Shown here: positions 8,973-19,247 of the stretch, in pieces
How positions within the stretch are numbered: the stretch's first letter is position 1
Layout of the letters: each line of letters opens with the position of its first letter
DNA from: Legionella maioricensis
Lineage (GTDB): Bacteria > Pseudomonadota > Gammaproteobacteria > Legionellales > Legionellaceae
Reading direction: 5' to 3'
Length of the DNA stretch: 64,000 bases
Assembly: GCF_023618015.1 (NCBI RefSeq)
Contig: NZ_JAJKBJ010000007.1
Coordinates: forward strand, 1-64,000
Notes under the pieces: generated by a model
Databases searched by the model: none
The model's input: only the letters and a program-made list of their open reading frames with translations
Told to the model about the DNA's origin: nothing
Program-made: the position numbers and the translations under genes

Positions 8973-10661
8973 TTATTTTGCGGGGGTTATATTATTTATA
9001 TCGAGTAGTCCTGGATCATTTTCATCATTGCCCAGTACTTCTTGCTTAAATGTTTGCAAGCCTTTAGTCAAATCCGTTTGGTTCAAGGTGAAAAAGGTAT
9101 CTTTGTATAGTTGGCGGTGCTCCGCTTTAAGAAGACCTTGTCCTCCTATGGAACCTAAGACCATGCCTATTGCAGTAAATAACCCACCTACAGCTTTAAT
9201 TGCAATTTCGGCAATGCGATACAGCCAGCCATGTCCCATTATTTTATCGGCATCCTTAACATTGTTCTCACAAACCCTGCGAAAATTAGCGATATGAATA
9301 TTAATACTGGTCTCATCTAATTCTGGAGTCAACTGAGAGAAAAATACATTTTGTGCCGTAAATAAAGTCTGATACAGTTGTCTGCCCTTTATATCAGCAG
9401 CAGAACCTTCTTGAGCATGAGTTTCCAATTTTTCGTTAAGGGTCGCTAAACTCTCTAAAAACTGCCGTTGAACTTGCTGTTTATCTTGCTCAAATCTTTG
9501 CGCTTGATCGCCCCCTAAGCTTACGGGGATTTCGAGCTGCGCTGGCCCAACCTGCGAGTTCAGCGCTGCTTTTTGCTGAGCCTCTAAAAATTGAAATTGC
9601 TGGTATTCTTGATAAACCTCTTTATTACCGATGGTTATATTAGCCGTTACGTAGGGAGCCTGTGTTTTTAAATCAATACCAGAAATATGTCTCTCAGAAG
9701 TGAACAAATGATGCTTATTATTATTAATTAAATAGCTTGCGAAATCCCTCAGCAAAGAAGCCGCTTCGCCGGCAGCAACCTGTATAATTACCGGTTGGAA
9801 TACGGAAGGTACTGAAGTAATGTCGTTCCCAGTAGGAACTTGTAGTTTCCATGCAGGAGTAATACCGTTTACATCGGGAGTAAAGGCAGGTGCTCGTTTT
9901 TTACTGTAAGTATCCTGGATAAAATCAAGAGTATTCACTTTTCGACTTATGCCCTCTATTTCTATTTCTGGTTGTACAACAGATTGTAGCGAACTGGGAT
10001 CGAAGACAGGACTGTATGTATGATAAGCTATATTTGCATCACCTAAGCAAAAACCATCAAAGCTCGCTATATAGTGTGCTGTGTGGGCTTGCTGGTTGAA
10101 ATCACCATGAATATTGGCAACAGGGATAATATCTCCATTTGCCGCAAGCACATCATAGCACCCTACACGATTATTCAAATCAGGCGAGCAGCCTTTGACT
10201 ACAGTAAACATCCTGGGATTACATAAAATAGACGTTCCAAAAGAATGACTACCCGTTTGTAACCATTGGTTAGCCAAATCGTCTACATTAATAAGGTTTG
10301 AAGTGCCAACAAGACTTCGCAACTTATTAGTTAAAGAAATGAAATTCGCTGTACCTTTTTTTGGTACTTCCTGGAGAGCCAGCAAACCAATGCCCTGCTG
10401 GAACATTTTAAAAATATATTCAGCCATAGCCTCCATTTGCACGTGACCATCAGCAGGCAACATTTTTACACCATCAATTACTGCAGGGGGGGCAAGTGAT
10501 GAACCTGGATTTAAGATATTGATTGATGCTATTGCGCCAGCAACAGTATTCTGAATAATGGGAGGATGATCAGTGATTGGCCTTGTTACCAATTTATTAC
10601 CATGTTGAAATGTAATAGTTGGTATATTTAAACCTAGCTGATCCAATGAGACATTAGGCAT
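8973..10661 (-). CDS. candidate effector with an endonuclease/exonuclease/phosphatase (EEP)-like domain
   Basis: 562 residues, no signal peptide. The first half carries a series that fits the EEP (DNase I / inositol 5-phosphatase) fold: ASINILNPG (Asn motif), LLALQEVPK (catalytic Glu), FGTSILCN, ANIHGDF (Asn-x-His) and LGDANI (where GDxN is expected). The usual C-terminal SDH motif was not found. The second half is predominantly helical and Gln/Glu-rich, then has a hydrophobic stretch (IAEIAIKAVGGLFTAIGMV) and a short acidic tail (GNDENDPG) of the type common in Dot/Icm substrates. It stands alone between two hairpins. Identification as an effector is inference. Confidence 0.6.
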   Translation of the reverse strand: MPNVSLDQLGLNIPTITFQHGNKLVTRPITDHPPIIQNTVAGAIASINILNPGSSLAPPAVIDGVKMLPADGHVQMEAMAEYIFKMFQQGIGLLALQEVPKKGTANFISLTNKLRSLVGTSNLINVDDLANQWLQTGSHSFGTSILCNPRMFTVVKGCSPDLNNRVGCYDVLAANGDIIPVANIHGDFNQQAHTAHYIASFDGFCLGDANIAYHTYSPVFDPSSLQSVVQPEIEIEGISRKVNTLDFIQDTYSKKRAPAFTPDVNGITPAWKLQVPTGNDITSVPSVFQPVIIQVAAGEAASLLRDFASYLINNNKHHLFTSERHISGIDLKTQAPYVTANITIGNKEVYQEYQQFQFLEAQQKAALNSQVGPAQLEIPVSLGGDQAQRFEQDKQQVQRQFLESLATLNEKLETHAQEGSAADIKGRQLYQTLFTAQNVFFSQLTPELDETSINIHIANFRRVCENNVKDADKIMGHGWLYRIAEIAIKAVGGLFTAIGMVLGSIGGQGLLKAEHRQLYKDTFFTLNQTDLTKGLQTFKQEVLGNDENDPGLLDINNITPAK

Positions 10662-10830
10662 TGTTTACCTCTCGATTATTATGGACAAAATTAAACCGCA
10701 TTGCTATTAATTCTACACAGTAGCCATAATATATACAACCGAAAGGTGTTTTTAATACCTGACTAATTGTTGTTCGCGCGGCATGGATTGAACAAGAAGA
10801 CACTGCAATGAATAAGAAGATGGGACATAT

Positions 10831-10861
10831 CCAGGTTAAAGGCGCTCAGCCTTTAACCTGG
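10831..10861. terminator. 13-bp-stem hairpin downstream of the L,D-transpeptidase gene
   Basis: The arms CCAGGTTAAAGGC (10831-10843) and GCCTTTAACCTGG (10849-10861) pair perfectly around GCTCA. It lies 12 bases beyond the minus-strand stop codon. There is no U-run. Confidence 0.55.
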
Positions 10862-10872
10862 AATATCAATAG

Positions 10873-11478
10873 TTAACGCTGAGCCACAGCTGGCTTACTT
10901 ACACCATTCTGATCAGGATAAGCTAATATAGTTACTTTAGTACCTACACGCATAAACTCTTCATTAAGCCATTTAGCAGCACTTGGAAGGATGCGCACGC
11001 AACCATGACTTGATGGATGCTCAGGGACCTCATAAGCAGCATGAATGGTAAATCCTTGATAGAAATACATGCAATAAGGCATTTTCGCCCCGCCTTTAGT
11101 ATCGACAGGATATTCCCCAGAACGACATTCAGCTCCCCGCTTATTATAAATGCGGAAAGTACCAGTTATAGTCCGGCATGATTGAGCTGAATTTTCTTCA
11201 CAAAAATCAACCCCGGCAGAACCACTTCCGGTCATCACCCTTTTGCCTTCTTCATCATAGGCAGCCCATGCAGAAGCTTTAGGATCAAAAATGAATTGTC
11301 GCTCACCAGAAGCTTTAATTTGCATAGGGAAATAATCTCGGCCTCTTTTATCTCTTAGATAGTGAGTCGTTCTATGTACATAACCAGCATCATCGGTAAT
11401 TAAAGTAGATTCATCGTATTCAACACACGCAGTCAAACCAAGACACAGCAATAAAGCCACCCAAAACAACTTGTTCAT
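10873..11478 (-). CDS. L,D-transpeptidase (YkuD domain) lipoprotein, EnhA-like
   Basis: 201 residues. The signal peptide ends in a lipobox (LTAC, Cys18), so a lipoprotein is expected. The YkuD catalytic signature is HPSSHGCVRI near residue 160, with the nucleophilic Cys and preceding His; upstream GSAGVDFCEENS and the TITGTFRIYNK strand fit the fold. The family makes 3-3 cross-links in peptidoglycan or attaches proteins to it. Legionella has several such ErfK/YbiS-type proteins, some named EnhA for enhanced entry; assignment to that subgroup is tentative. Single-gene unit bordered by a hairpin. Confidence 0.87.
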   Translation of the reverse strand: MNKLFWVALLLCLGLTACVEYDESTLITDDAGYVHRTTHYLRDKRGRDYFPMQIKASGERQFIFDPKASAWAAYDEEGKRVMTGSGSAGVDFCEENSAQSCRTITGTFRIYNKRGAECRSGEYPVDTKGGAKMPYCMYFYQGFTIHAAYEVPEHPSSHGCVRILPSAAKWLNEEFMRVGTKVTILAYPDQNGVSKPAVAQR

Positions 11479-11566
11479 TTAAATTTTATCTCCACAAAAA
11501 ATAGTGTTCCTCAAATCCGGTCAGGGTTCTGAAGAGCGTGATTTACGTAATTTCTCAGTAACCCCG

Positions 11567-11665
11567 GGAAACGTCATCCCGAACGCAATGAGGGATCTCC
11601 TGAAAAATGGCTCTGTGCCTTAAATCGGGAGATCCCTCACTACGTTCGGGATGACGTAGTTTCCT
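11567..11665. repeat. palindromic CGTCAT-type dispersed element
   Basis: Long near-perfect inverted repeat: the left arm 11568-11600 and right arm 11627-11664 pair over about 30 bases with few mismatches, around a ~26-base loop. The ends are GAAACGTCATCCC and GGGATGACGTAGTTTC. Related in sequence to the tandem array at 4881. It lies in the intergenic space upstream of the L,D-transpeptidase gene and downstream of ettA. Confidence 0.9.
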
Positions 11666-11701
11666 CAGATTGTTGAGAAGTTACTGATTTTCAATAATTA
11701 G

Positions 11702-13375
11702 CTAATCCTTTAATCGTCGATACTTGATTCGCGATGGTTTGTTCGCTTCATCACCTAAACGACGCTTTCTGTCCTCTTCATAATCACTGTAATTTCCTTC
11801 AAAAAAGGTGATTTGTGAATCGCCTTCAAAAGCCATCAAGTGAGTGCAAATACGATCTAAAAACCACCTATCATGCGAAATCACAATCGCACAGCCAGGG
11901 AAATTAAGAACAGCATCTTCCAAAGCACGTAAAGTTTCTACATCCAAATCATTACTGGGTTCGTCAAGTAATAATACGTTGCCGCCGCTTTTTAGCAGTT
12001 TCGCTAAATGGACTCGGTTTCGCTCTCCCCCAGACAGTTGTGACATTTTCTTTTGTTGATCGGTGCCTTTAAAATTAAATCGCCCAACATAAGCTCGAGA
12101 AGGCATTTGAAAACTACCTACTTGCATGATGTCGTGACCGTCCGAAATTTCTTGCCAGACTGAATTGTTTGCATCCAGATTATCACGCATCTGATCTACA
12201 TAAGCCAATTTCACCGTATCTCCGATACGAATAGTACCGCTATCCGGCTCTTCTTGACCAGTAATCATTTTCAAGAAAGTAGACTTACCCGCGCCATTCG
12301 GTCCAATAATCCCAAGCACACCGCCCTTTGGCAATTTGAAATCCAGGTTATCAATTAAGATTCGATCACCGAAGGATTTACAGATTTTTTCGCCTTCAAG
12401 CACCAGATCACCCAAACGCTCACCTGGCGGAATATAAATCTCATTGGTTTCGTTACGTTTTTGGAATTCTTTGGAATTCATTTCTTCAAAACGGGCTAAT
12501 CGTGCTTTATTTTTAGCATGCCGTCCTTTCGGTGAAGTACGAACCCACTCCAATTCTGCTTTAATAGAACGCTGATGAGAGTCTTCCTGTTTTTTCTCCA
12601 TGCTCAAGCGCTCTTCTTTTTGCTCTAGCCAGGCAGTGTAATTGCCTTTATACGGGAACCCTTCTCCGCGGTCTAATTCCAGAATCCATTCAGCAGCATT
12701 ATCAAGGAAGTACCTATCATGCGTAATGGCGACCACTGTTCCTGGAAATCCTTCCAGGTAATGCTCTAACCAGGCAACGCTTTCTGCATCCAAATGGTTA
12801 GTCGGTTCGTCAAGTAACAGCATATCAGGATTAGACAGTAACAAACGGCACAAAGCGACACGTCGACGTTCGCCCCCTGATAATTTACCTATAACAGCGT
12901 CCCAATCAGGCAGTCTTAAAGCGTCTGCAGCAATTTCCAATTTTCTATCCAAATCCCAGCCGCCGCCAGCTTCTATTTCATTTTGCAACTCACCTTGCTC
13001 CGCAAGCAAGGTATTCATTTCATCATCACTCATTGGTTCTGCAAAGCGCATGCTTATTGCATCAAAACGAGCTAATTTTTCTTTCATTTCCGCGACGCCT
13101 TCTTCCACCACCTCGCGAACAGTTTTTTCCAGATCCACTTCGGGTTCCTGGGCAAGATAACCAATTTTAATTCCTGGCTGAGGCCTTGCTTCTCCTTCAA
13201 AATGAGTATCAACGCCAGCCATAATACGTAACAACGTTGACTTTCCTGATCCATTTAAACCTAAAACACCAATTTTGGCCCCTGGATAAAAACTTAATGA
13301 AATATCTTTTAAAATAAACCGCTGATTTTCAACAATTTTGCTCACACGATTCATGGTGAAAATGTATTGTGCCAT
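11702..13375 (-). CDS. ettA: energy-dependent translational throttle protein EttA (ABC-F)
   Basis: 557-residue soluble double ATPase that binds the ribosomal E site and gates entry into elongation according to ATP/ADP. Two complete ABC domains are visible: Walker A GLNGSGKST and GPNGAGKST, signatures LSGGERRRV and LSGGERNRV, and Walker B LLLDEPTNHLD and LLLDEPSNDLD. The interdomain linker and C-terminal basic tail are of EttA length. The start at 13375 gives the typical MAQYIFTMNRVSK beginning behind AGAGGT; a longer frame to 13408 overlaps tdh. It is the third gene of kbl-tdh-ettA, 26 bp after tdh. Confidence 0.95.
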   Translation of the reverse strand: MAQYIFTMNRVSKIVENQRFILKDISLSFYPGAKIGVLGLNGSGKSTLLRIMAGVDTHFEGEARPQPGIKIGYLAQEPEVDLEKTVREVVEEGVAEMKEKLARFDAISMRFAEPMSDDEMNTLLAEQGELQNEIEAGGGWDLDRKLEIAADALRLPDWDAVIGKLSGGERRRVALCRLLLSNPDMLLLDEPTNHLDAESVAWLEHYLEGFPGTVVAITHDRYFLDNAAEWILELDRGEGFPYKGNYTAWLEQKEERLSMEKKQEDSHQRSIKAELEWVRTSPKGRHAKNKARLARFEEMNSKEFQKRNETNEIYIPPGERLGDLVLEGEKICKSFGDRILIDNLDFKLPKGGVLGIIGPNGAGKSTFLKMITGQEEPDSGTIRIGDTVKLAYVDQMRDNLDANNSVWQEISDGHDIMQVGSFQMPSRAYVGRFNFKGTDQQKKMSQLSGGERNRVHLAKLLKSGGNVLLLDEPSNDLDVETLRALEDAVLNFPGCAIVISHDRWFLDRICTHLMAFEGDSQITFFEGNYSDYEEDRKRRLGDEANKPSRIKYRRLKD

Positions 13376-13401
13376 AAAATATTCTACCTCTTTAAAAACT
13401 G

Positions 13402-14424
13402 CTACCAATCAAGAATGACTTTGCCAGATTGACCAGACGCCATAATTTCAAACGCTTCTTGATAATCATCTACCGGAAAATGATGCGTCATCACCGGTTC
13501 AATATTCAAACCACTTTGGATCATGGCGATCATTTTATACCAGGTTTCATACATTTCACGACCATAAATCCCTTTAATGACTAAACCTTTAAAAATGACC
13601 TGATTCCAATCTATTGCTGTTTCCTTAGGTGGAATACCCAGCATGGCCACATGGCCCCCATGATTCATGGCTTTCATTAGGTCATTCAAAGCAGTTGGAT
13701 TTCCTGACATTTCCAAACCAATATCAAAGCCCTCTAGCATACCTAATTCAGCAGCAACATCACTTAATTTTTCATGTCTGACATTGACCGCTTTAGTGAC
13801 TCCCATTTTTCTGGCTAATTCCAGACGAGTCTCGTTGACATCGGTAATGACTACGTATCGAGCCCCTATATGTCTGACAATAGCAGCAGCCATAATTCCA
13901 ATGGGACCTGCGCCAGTAATTAACACGTCCTCTCCGACGACATCAAAAGCAAGGGCACAATGAGTCGCATTTCCTAATGGATCAAAAATGGAAGCCTGAT
14001 CTCCGGTAATATTATCTGGAAGGACAATAACATTCGATGCAGGAAGAACCAAATATTCGGCAAAACATCCTGGTCTATTCACGCCAACACCCAGAGTATT
14101 ACGGCATAAATGACGTTTTCCGGCACGGCAATTACGACAAAATCCGCAGGTTATATGCCCTTCGCCAGAAACTCTTTGCCCAACTTTTAATCCTTGGACT
14201 TCCTGGCCAACTTCTACAATTTCCCCATAAAACTCATGTCCCACAGTCATAGGAACGGGAATGGTAGCTTGAGCCCACTCATCCCAGGAATAGATGTGGA
14301 TATCCGTGCCGCAAATTGCTGTTTTTTTAATTTTAATTAATACATCGTTTACGCCACACTCCGGAACAGGAACATCATGCATCCAAATCCCAGGTTCTCT
14401 TTTTGCTTTGACTAATGATTTCAT
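13402..14424 (-). CDS. tdh: L-threonine 3-dehydrogenase
   Basis: Zinc-dependent medium-chain dehydrogenase oxidising L-threonine to 2-amino-3-ketobutyrate with NAD. 340 residues, close to the E. coli enzyme. CGTDIHIY with the catalytic zinc Cys, [12 protein letters not shown], the structural zinc cysteines in [15 protein letters not shown], and the Rossmann [10 protein letters not shown] are present. The start at 14424 gives [20 protein letters not shown] precedes it. It is 33 bp downstream of kbl, its pathway partner. Confidence 0.96.
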   Translation of the reverse strand: MKSLVKAKREPGIWMHDVPVPECGVNDVLIKIKKTAICGTDIHIYSWDEWAQATIPVPMTVGHEFYGEIVEVGQEVQGLKVGQRVSGEGHITCGFCRNCRAGKRHLCRNTLGVGVNRPGCFAEYLVLPASNVIVLPDNITGDQASIFDPLGNATHCALAFDVVGEDVLITGAGPIGIMAAAIVRHIGARYVVITDVNETRLELARKMGVTKAVNVRHEKLSDVAAELGMLEGFDIGLEMSGNPTALNDLMKAMNHGGHVAMLGIPPKETAIDWNQVIFKGLVIKGIYGREMYETWYKMIAMIQSGLNIEPVMTHHFPVDDYQEAFEIMASGQSGKVILDW

Positions 14425-14457
14425 GTAGTTCCCCAAAATAATAGATTTTAGATGCAG

Positions 14458-15642
14458 TTATATAACTGAAAATTCTTTACCCGCTGTTTCAAATGCCTGT
14501 AGTGCTTTATCTAAATGATGTACTTCCAGTGCAGCAGACATCTGAGTACGAATACGGGCTAATCCTTTAGGTACAACAGGATAAGAAAAACCAACCACAT
14601 AGATACCTAATTCTAATAAACGATTAGAGAGGCGCCCAGCTAAACTGGCATCCCCCAACATCACCGGGATGATCGGATGCTCCCCCGGAATGAGCTTGAA
14701 GCCTAGTTGAGTCATCCCTTCGCGAAAATAACGGCTATTACTTTTTAATTTTTCAGCCAAACTATTACTAGTACTCAAATTATCTAAAACCGCGCAGGAT
14801 GTATGGGCAATCACTGGAGCCAAGGTATTAGAAAATAAATAAGGCCTGGAACGTTGGCGCAGCCATTCAATAATGACACTATTCGCTGCAGTATAACCAC
14901 CGGAAGCCCCACCTAAAGCCTTACCCAGAGTTCCTGTAACAATATCAATTCGGTCGCTCACCCCAAAATGCTCTGGAGTTCCCCTACCTGTTTTTCCCAT
15001 AAAACCAACAGCATGCGAGTCATCAACCATGACCATAGCATCATACTTATCAGCCAATTCACAAATAGCAGGCAGATTTGCCAAAATGCCATCCATAGAA
15101 AAAACGCCATCTGTAGCAATCAAACGAAAACGTGCATTTTTAGCGGCGATTAATTGCTCTTCCAATGCTTTCATATCGTTATTAGCATATCGGTATCGAG
15201 CAGCCTTACATAACCTGACCCCATCAATAATGCTGGCATGATTTAATGCATCACTGATAATAGCATCTTCTTCACCTAACAAGGTTTCAAAAAGACCTGT
15301 ATTGGCATCAAAACAAGAAGAATAAAGTATAGTATCTTCTTTACCTAAAAACTGACTGATTTTTTTTTCTAGTTGTTTATGAGGTGTTTGAGTCCCGCAA
15401 ATAAAACGAACGGAGGCCATACCATAACCATATAGATCCAGAGCTTTCTTTCCTTCAGCAATTAATTGAGGGTCATTGGCCAAACCCAAATAGTTATTAG
15501 CACAAAGATTAATCACCTCTTTATCATTTACCATTACATCTGCTTGTTGCTTGCTGGAAATGACGCGCTCTGATTTAAATAAGCCTTCTTCCTTGAGTGT
15601 TTCCAGTTCAGTTTGCAAAAAATTAATGAATCGCTCAAGCAC
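14458..15642 (-). CDS. kbl: glycine C-acetyltransferase (2-amino-3-ketobutyrate CoA ligase)
   Basis: PLP enzyme of the alpha-oxoamine synthase family that cleaves 2-amino-3-ketobutyrate with CoA to glycine and acetyl-CoA. 394 residues. The conserved [10 protein letters not shown], the [19 protein letters not shown] stretch, and the PLP lysine in [17 protein letters not shown] are visible. First gene of kbl-tdh-ettA, with GGAGAGT upstream of the start. It diverges from pcm. Confidence 0.96.
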   Translation of the reverse strand: MLERFINFLQTELETLKEEGLFKSERVISSKQQADVMVNDKEVINLCANNYLGLANDPQLIAEGKKALDLYGYGMASVRFICGTQTPHKQLEKKISQFLGKEDTILYSSCFDANTGLFETLLGEEDAIISDALNHASIIDGVRLCKAARYRYANNDMKALEEQLIAAKNARFRLIATDGVFSMDGILANLPAICELADKYDAMVMVDDSHAVGFMGKTGRGTPEHFGVSDRIDIVTGTLGKALGGASGGYTAANSVIIEWLRQRSRPYLFSNTLAPVIAHTSCAVLDNLSTSNSLAEKLKSNSRYFREGMTQLGFKLIPGEHPIIPVMLGDASLAGRLSNRLLELGIYVVGFSYPVVPKGLARIRTQMSAALEVHHLDKALQAFETAGKEFSVI

Positions 15643-15828
15643 TGTACTCTCCTTGGGATAAATAAAATTGAAAATAATACCAAATTTTAGACATTGTCAC
15701 CATGAAATGCTATTAAGAAAAATCAGAACTTTTTATTTTCCAATATTATTCTTAGCACGAGCGCTAAATTCTTGCTAAAATCGAGCCAAAGTTTTAACCT
15801 ATCAACCAAAATTAACTCGGTAGAACAA

Positions 15829-16482
15829 ATGAGCAATCACAGTGCACGCATTAATATGGTCAAACAACAGCTAAGAACAGGCGATGTTTTAAACGAGTCC
15901 ATCCTCAATTTATATGACATAATTCCTCGTCATGAATTTGTCCCCGAACATCTAGCCCATTTTGCTTATTCAGACATGCAAATTCCCTTAGCTCACGGCC
16001 AGCGAATGTTAACGCCCCTTGAAGAGGGAAAAATATTACAAGGACTTGAACTCCTTGGAACTGAGACCGTATTGGAAGTGGGTACAGGTAGTGGATTTTT
16101 CACCGCCATGCTAAGCAAATTATGTAAAAAAGTAATCAGCATTGATTATTATCCTGAATTTACGTCAAGTGCTGCGCGTAAATTAGAAGCCCATCATTGT
16201 GATAATGTAGAATTACTTACCGGTGATGCCTGTCATGGCTGGCTGGAAAAAGCGCCCTACGACATAGTGGTGTATACTGGTGCAATAGAAAAACTCACCA
16301 AAACACACAAGCTTCAAATACTGCCAGGTGGGAAATTATTCGCCATAGAGGGTAAATCCCCAGCAATGCAAGCGTTTTTATATAGCTTGGATCATAATGA
16401 CGTCTGGCAAAAAACCATGCTTTTTGAAACTGATATTCCTCCTCTTTTGGATCAATTAAAACCAAAAGAATTTGTATTCTAG
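15829..16482 (+). CDS. pcm: protein-L-isoaspartate O-methyltransferase
   Basis: SAM-dependent repair methyltransferase for isoaspartyl residues. 217 residues from the ATG at 15829, which gives the usual MVKQQLRTG start region; the frame is open further upstream to 15772 but the extra residues are not family-like. Motifs: FVPEHLAHFAYSD, MLTPLEEGKILQGL and the SAM-binding VLEVGTGSGFFTAML. Nine bases separate it from tolC, so pcm-tolC-ttcA is probably one operon. The C-terminal half is less conserved than in the classic family. Confidence 0.88.
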   Translation: MSNHSARINMVKQQLRTGDVLNESILNLYDIIPRHEFVPEHLAHFAYSDMQIPLAHGQRMLTPLEEGKILQGLELLGTETVLEVGTGSGFFTAMLSKLCKKVISIDYYPEFTSSAARKLEAHHCDNVELLTGDACHGWLEKAPYDIVVYTGAIEKLTKTHKLQILPGGKLFAIEGKSPAMQAFLYSLDHNDVWQKTMLFETDIPPLLDQLKPKEFVF

Positions 16483-16491
16483 GAAGTTTGA

Positions 16492-17862
16492 ATGAAAAAA
16501 TCGCTGTTCCTTTGTATAGTCACTCTGAGTCTATCAGCACCTGCTTTTGCAATAGACCTTATGGACATCTACAAACAAGCTCTTGAAAATGATACTGTGT
16601 TTAAAAATGCATATGATACTTATATGTCCAGCACAGAAGCTATTCCTCAAGCTAGAGCAGCCCTTTTCCCCCAAGTTGGTATTAACAGCCAGGCAGGACG
16701 AAACGTTCAGCTCATATCAGATGGTAGCTTTAGTGCTAATGTTTATTATGGTAATACTCAATGGCAAGTAACCGCTTCTCAGGCTGTTTTTAATTATCAG
16801 GCATGGGCCAAGGTGCAACAAGCCAAAGCGTCAGTAAAAGCATCACAAGCTACCTTTAATGATGCAGCTCAAAATTTAATTTTAAGAACAGCAAAAGCTT
16901 ATTTTGATGTATTACTCGCTAAAGATACCCTGGAATTTGCTGAAGCCAAGAAGCGGGCAAACAAACGTCAATTTGATCAAGCAACCCAGCGTTTTAATGT
17001 AGGATTGGATGCTATTACCTCCGTTTATGAAGCGAAAGCTGCCTACGATCAATCTATTGCCACAGTTATTTCTGCCCGTAACAATCAAATCAATCAAAGT
17101 GAAAACTTAAGAAAGTTAACCAATCACGTTTATGAATCCCTGGCACGCTTGCGTGATAGCACCATTCCCTTGGTTAAACCCGAACCTAATGATGTAAATC
17201 AGTGGATTGATACAGGACTCAAACAAAACTATAAATTATATGCAGCAAAATACAATCTTGAGGTAGCCAAAGAAAACGTCAAGGCATTATCTGCCGGTAA
17301 CTGGCCCGTTTTTGCGATTCAAAGTAATGCAACGCAAACCCGTAATATGGCCAATGGTCCTGACACCTTTTTCGTTCCTGCCAAGCAAACCCAGGCAAAC
17401 GTTGCCTTAGCGATGAACTTCCCGATTTTTCAAGGCGGTTTGGTTCAATCACAAACACGTCAGGCGCAATTTAATTTCCAGGGTAGCAGTGAGCAAGTGG
17501 AGCAAACTTACCGGGATGTAGTAGTAAACAGTCGGATCGCGTTTAATACAATTACGGATGGAATCAGTAAAGTAAAAGCGGACAGACAGACCATTATATC
17601 CCAGAAGAACTCTCTGGATAGCACTGAAGCTCAATTTGAGGTCGGTACGCGTACCATGGTTGATGTGGTTAATGCACAACAACGGCTTTTTGAAGCCCAA
17701 CAGCAATTAGCAAGTGATCAATATAATTTGATTAACTCAATGCTCACGTTAAAATACCTTGCCGGCACATTAAATGTAAATGATTTAGAGCTGGTTAATT
17801 CCTGGTTAGCTACTACAAGAGTAAAAGGATTCGACTCTGTAGCAAGTGATGCCTCCAAATAA
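16492..17862 (+). CDS. tolC: TolC family outer-membrane efflux channel
   Basis: 456 residues: a signal peptide (ending APAFA) and two outer-membrane efflux repeats rich in Gln/Ala helices. Diagnostic early sequence [20 protein letters not shown] and repeated heptad segments near residues 150-220 and 340-430 match TolC. It forms the outer-membrane exit duct for type I secretion and tripartite efflux pumps. Start preceded by AGGAAG. Flanked by pcm and ttcA with short gaps. Confidence 0.95.
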   Translation: MKKSLFLCIVTLSLSAPAFAIDLMDIYKQALENDTVFKNAYDTYMSSTEAIPQARAALFPQVGINSQAGRNVQLISDGSFSANVYYGNTQWQVTASQAVFNYQAWAKVQQAKASVKASQATFNDAAQNLILRTAKAYFDVLLAKDTLEFAEAKKRANKRQFDQATQRFNVGLDAITSVYEAKAAYDQSIATVISARNNQINQSENLRKLTNHVYESLARLRDSTIPLVKPEPNDVNQWIDTGLKQNYKLYAAKYNLEVAKENVKALSAGNWPVFAIQSNATQTRNMANGPDTFFVPAKQTQANVALAMNFPIFQGGLVQSQTRQAQFNFQGSSEQVEQTYRDVVVNSRIAFNTITDGISKVKADRQTIISQKNSLDSTEAQFEVGTRTMVDVVNAQQRLFEAQQQLASDQYNLINSMLTLKYLAGTLNVNDLELVNSWLATTRVKGFDSVASDASK

Positions 17863-17879
17863 CATATTCAGGTTGTTAT

Positions 17880-18725
17880 ATGTCTTCGAATTTATCTTTA
17901 GTTGAAAAAAAATTATTGCATTACACGGGTAAAGCAATTGCTGATTTTAATATGATTCAGCGTGGGGACCGTGTTATGGTCTGCCTGTCAGGTGGTAAAG
18001 ATTCTTTTACCATGTTAACTATTCTTGAGCATCTGCGACGCCGTTCCGGTAATAAATTTGAGATATTTGCTTTTACCCTGGATCAAGCACAACCAGGCTG
18101 GGATGATTCTACGCTGCGCAACTGGCTCGCAGATAAAAATATTCCCCATGAAATCCTTACTCGCGATACTTACAGCATAGTCAAAGAAAAAGTTCCTGAA
18201 GGCAAAACTTATTGTTCTCTATGCTCCCGTTTACGACGCGGGATTATCTATCGCTATGCTGAAGAAAAAGGCTTTAATAAAATTGCTCTGGGTCACCATC
18301 GTGATGACCTGATTCGGACCTTGATGATGTCTATTTTCTACAATGGCGATATCCGATCAATGCCTCCCAAGTTACTTAGCGACAATAAAAAACATATAGT
18401 TATTCGTCCCATGTGCTACGTTCAGGAAAAAGATATTATTACTTTTGCTACAGAACAGGCTTTTCCAATTATTCCATGTAATCTATGTGGTTCACAGGAA
18501 AATTTGATGCGTAAGAAAGTGGGGCGTTTAATCGATCAATTGGGGGCAGAAAATCCCAAAGTACCCAGTAACATTCTGCATGCACTGCAAAGCCTCAAAC
18601 CGAGCCAACTCATGGATCAAAGCTTGTGGAATTTCAAAAATTTGGAAAAAGAATTAATCACTCCTAATGCTGTTGCTGAGGCAGAAGTATTCCAAGCAGA
18701 TGAGTTTGACGTTATTGAAGAGTAG
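17880..18725 (+). CDS. ttcA: tRNA 2-thiocytidine biosynthesis protein TtcA
   Basis: Fe-S dependent thiolase making 2-thiocytidine at position 32 of tRNA. 281 residues. PP-loop CLSGGKDSF near residue 38, the [10 protein letters not shown] pair and the later CNLCGSQ cluster ligands, and [10 protein letters not shown] are all present. 17 bp after tolC. A strong hairpin follows at 18777. Confidence 0.95.
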   Translation: MSSNLSLVEKKLLHYTGKAIADFNMIQRGDRVMVCLSGGKDSFTMLTILEHLRRRSGNKFEIFAFTLDQAQPGWDDSTLRNWLADKNIPHEILTRDTYSIVKEKVPEGKTYCSLCSRLRRGIIYRYAEEKGFNKIALGHHRDDLIRTLMMSIFYNGDIRSMPPKLLSDNKKHIVIRPMCYVQEKDIITFATEQAFPIIPCNLCGSQENLMRKKVGRLIDQLGAENPKVPSNILHALQSLKPSQLMDQSLWNFKNLEKELITPNAVAEAEVFQADEFDVIEE

Positions 18726-18776
18726 ACCAAACCCGGTAAAGTAGTTAATGGCACTTACTTAAAGAGTAATATCCGG

Positions 18777-18810
18777 GCATAATCCCGGTTGCAAGCAACC
18801 GGGATTATGC
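18777..18810 (+). terminator. strong hairpin after ttcA
   Basis: Perfect 16-bp stem, GCATAATCCCGGTTGC (18777-18792) and GCAACCGGGATTATGC (18795-18810), with a two-base centre, followed by TATTTGTTT. Probable terminator of pcm-tolC-ttcA. Confidence 0.75.
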
Positions 18811-19247
18811 TATTTGTTTAAGAGCAAATTCCTGCTGCGCGTTAATGATAAATATATTCAGATAATTTACTTTATTACAATCAATTGTTACACAATCTTC
18901 GTTTAAAATCCCCCGTGTTGCCACTATTAGGATTCCAATCCCAATAAAACCAACTTGGCGATGCCGTTTTCCCAGTTCCCAATCACTTTGATTGGTATTT
19001 ATCCACATTAAAAAATTATTAAACAAATAGCCATTTAGACATAATAGATTACGAAATTTGATCTTTTCATTGTAGAATGTGACGTTTAAATGGCTTTAAA
19101 TTGGACAATTTAATTTATATTAATATTCTATTTGTATTAAAGTCGAAAATTTAGGTATCATTCGCGTAAAACTATTTGATATCATATAAATCACACATTG
19201 TTTATAATTAGTCTAAACATACTGCAACTGAGAGACGAGAACTTTAG
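18811..19247. other. intergenic gap, nothing recognised
   Basis: AT-rich stretch upstream of the SulP-carbonic anhydrase gene. A 73-codon minus-strand frame with a TTG start ends inside the hairpin and has no good ribosome site. A TTATCCACA word at 18999 matches a DnaA box by sequence but is alone. Promoter elements of the following gene probably lie here. Confidence 0.5.

Noticed and set aside
18999-19007. TTATCCACA, a DnaA-box match
   Set aside because: Isolated; no cluster of boxes or AT-rich unwinding region, so not an origin.
18805-19026. 73-codon minus-strand frame after ttcA
   Set aside because: TTG start, no ribosome site, and its 3' end lies inside the hairpin; not family-like.
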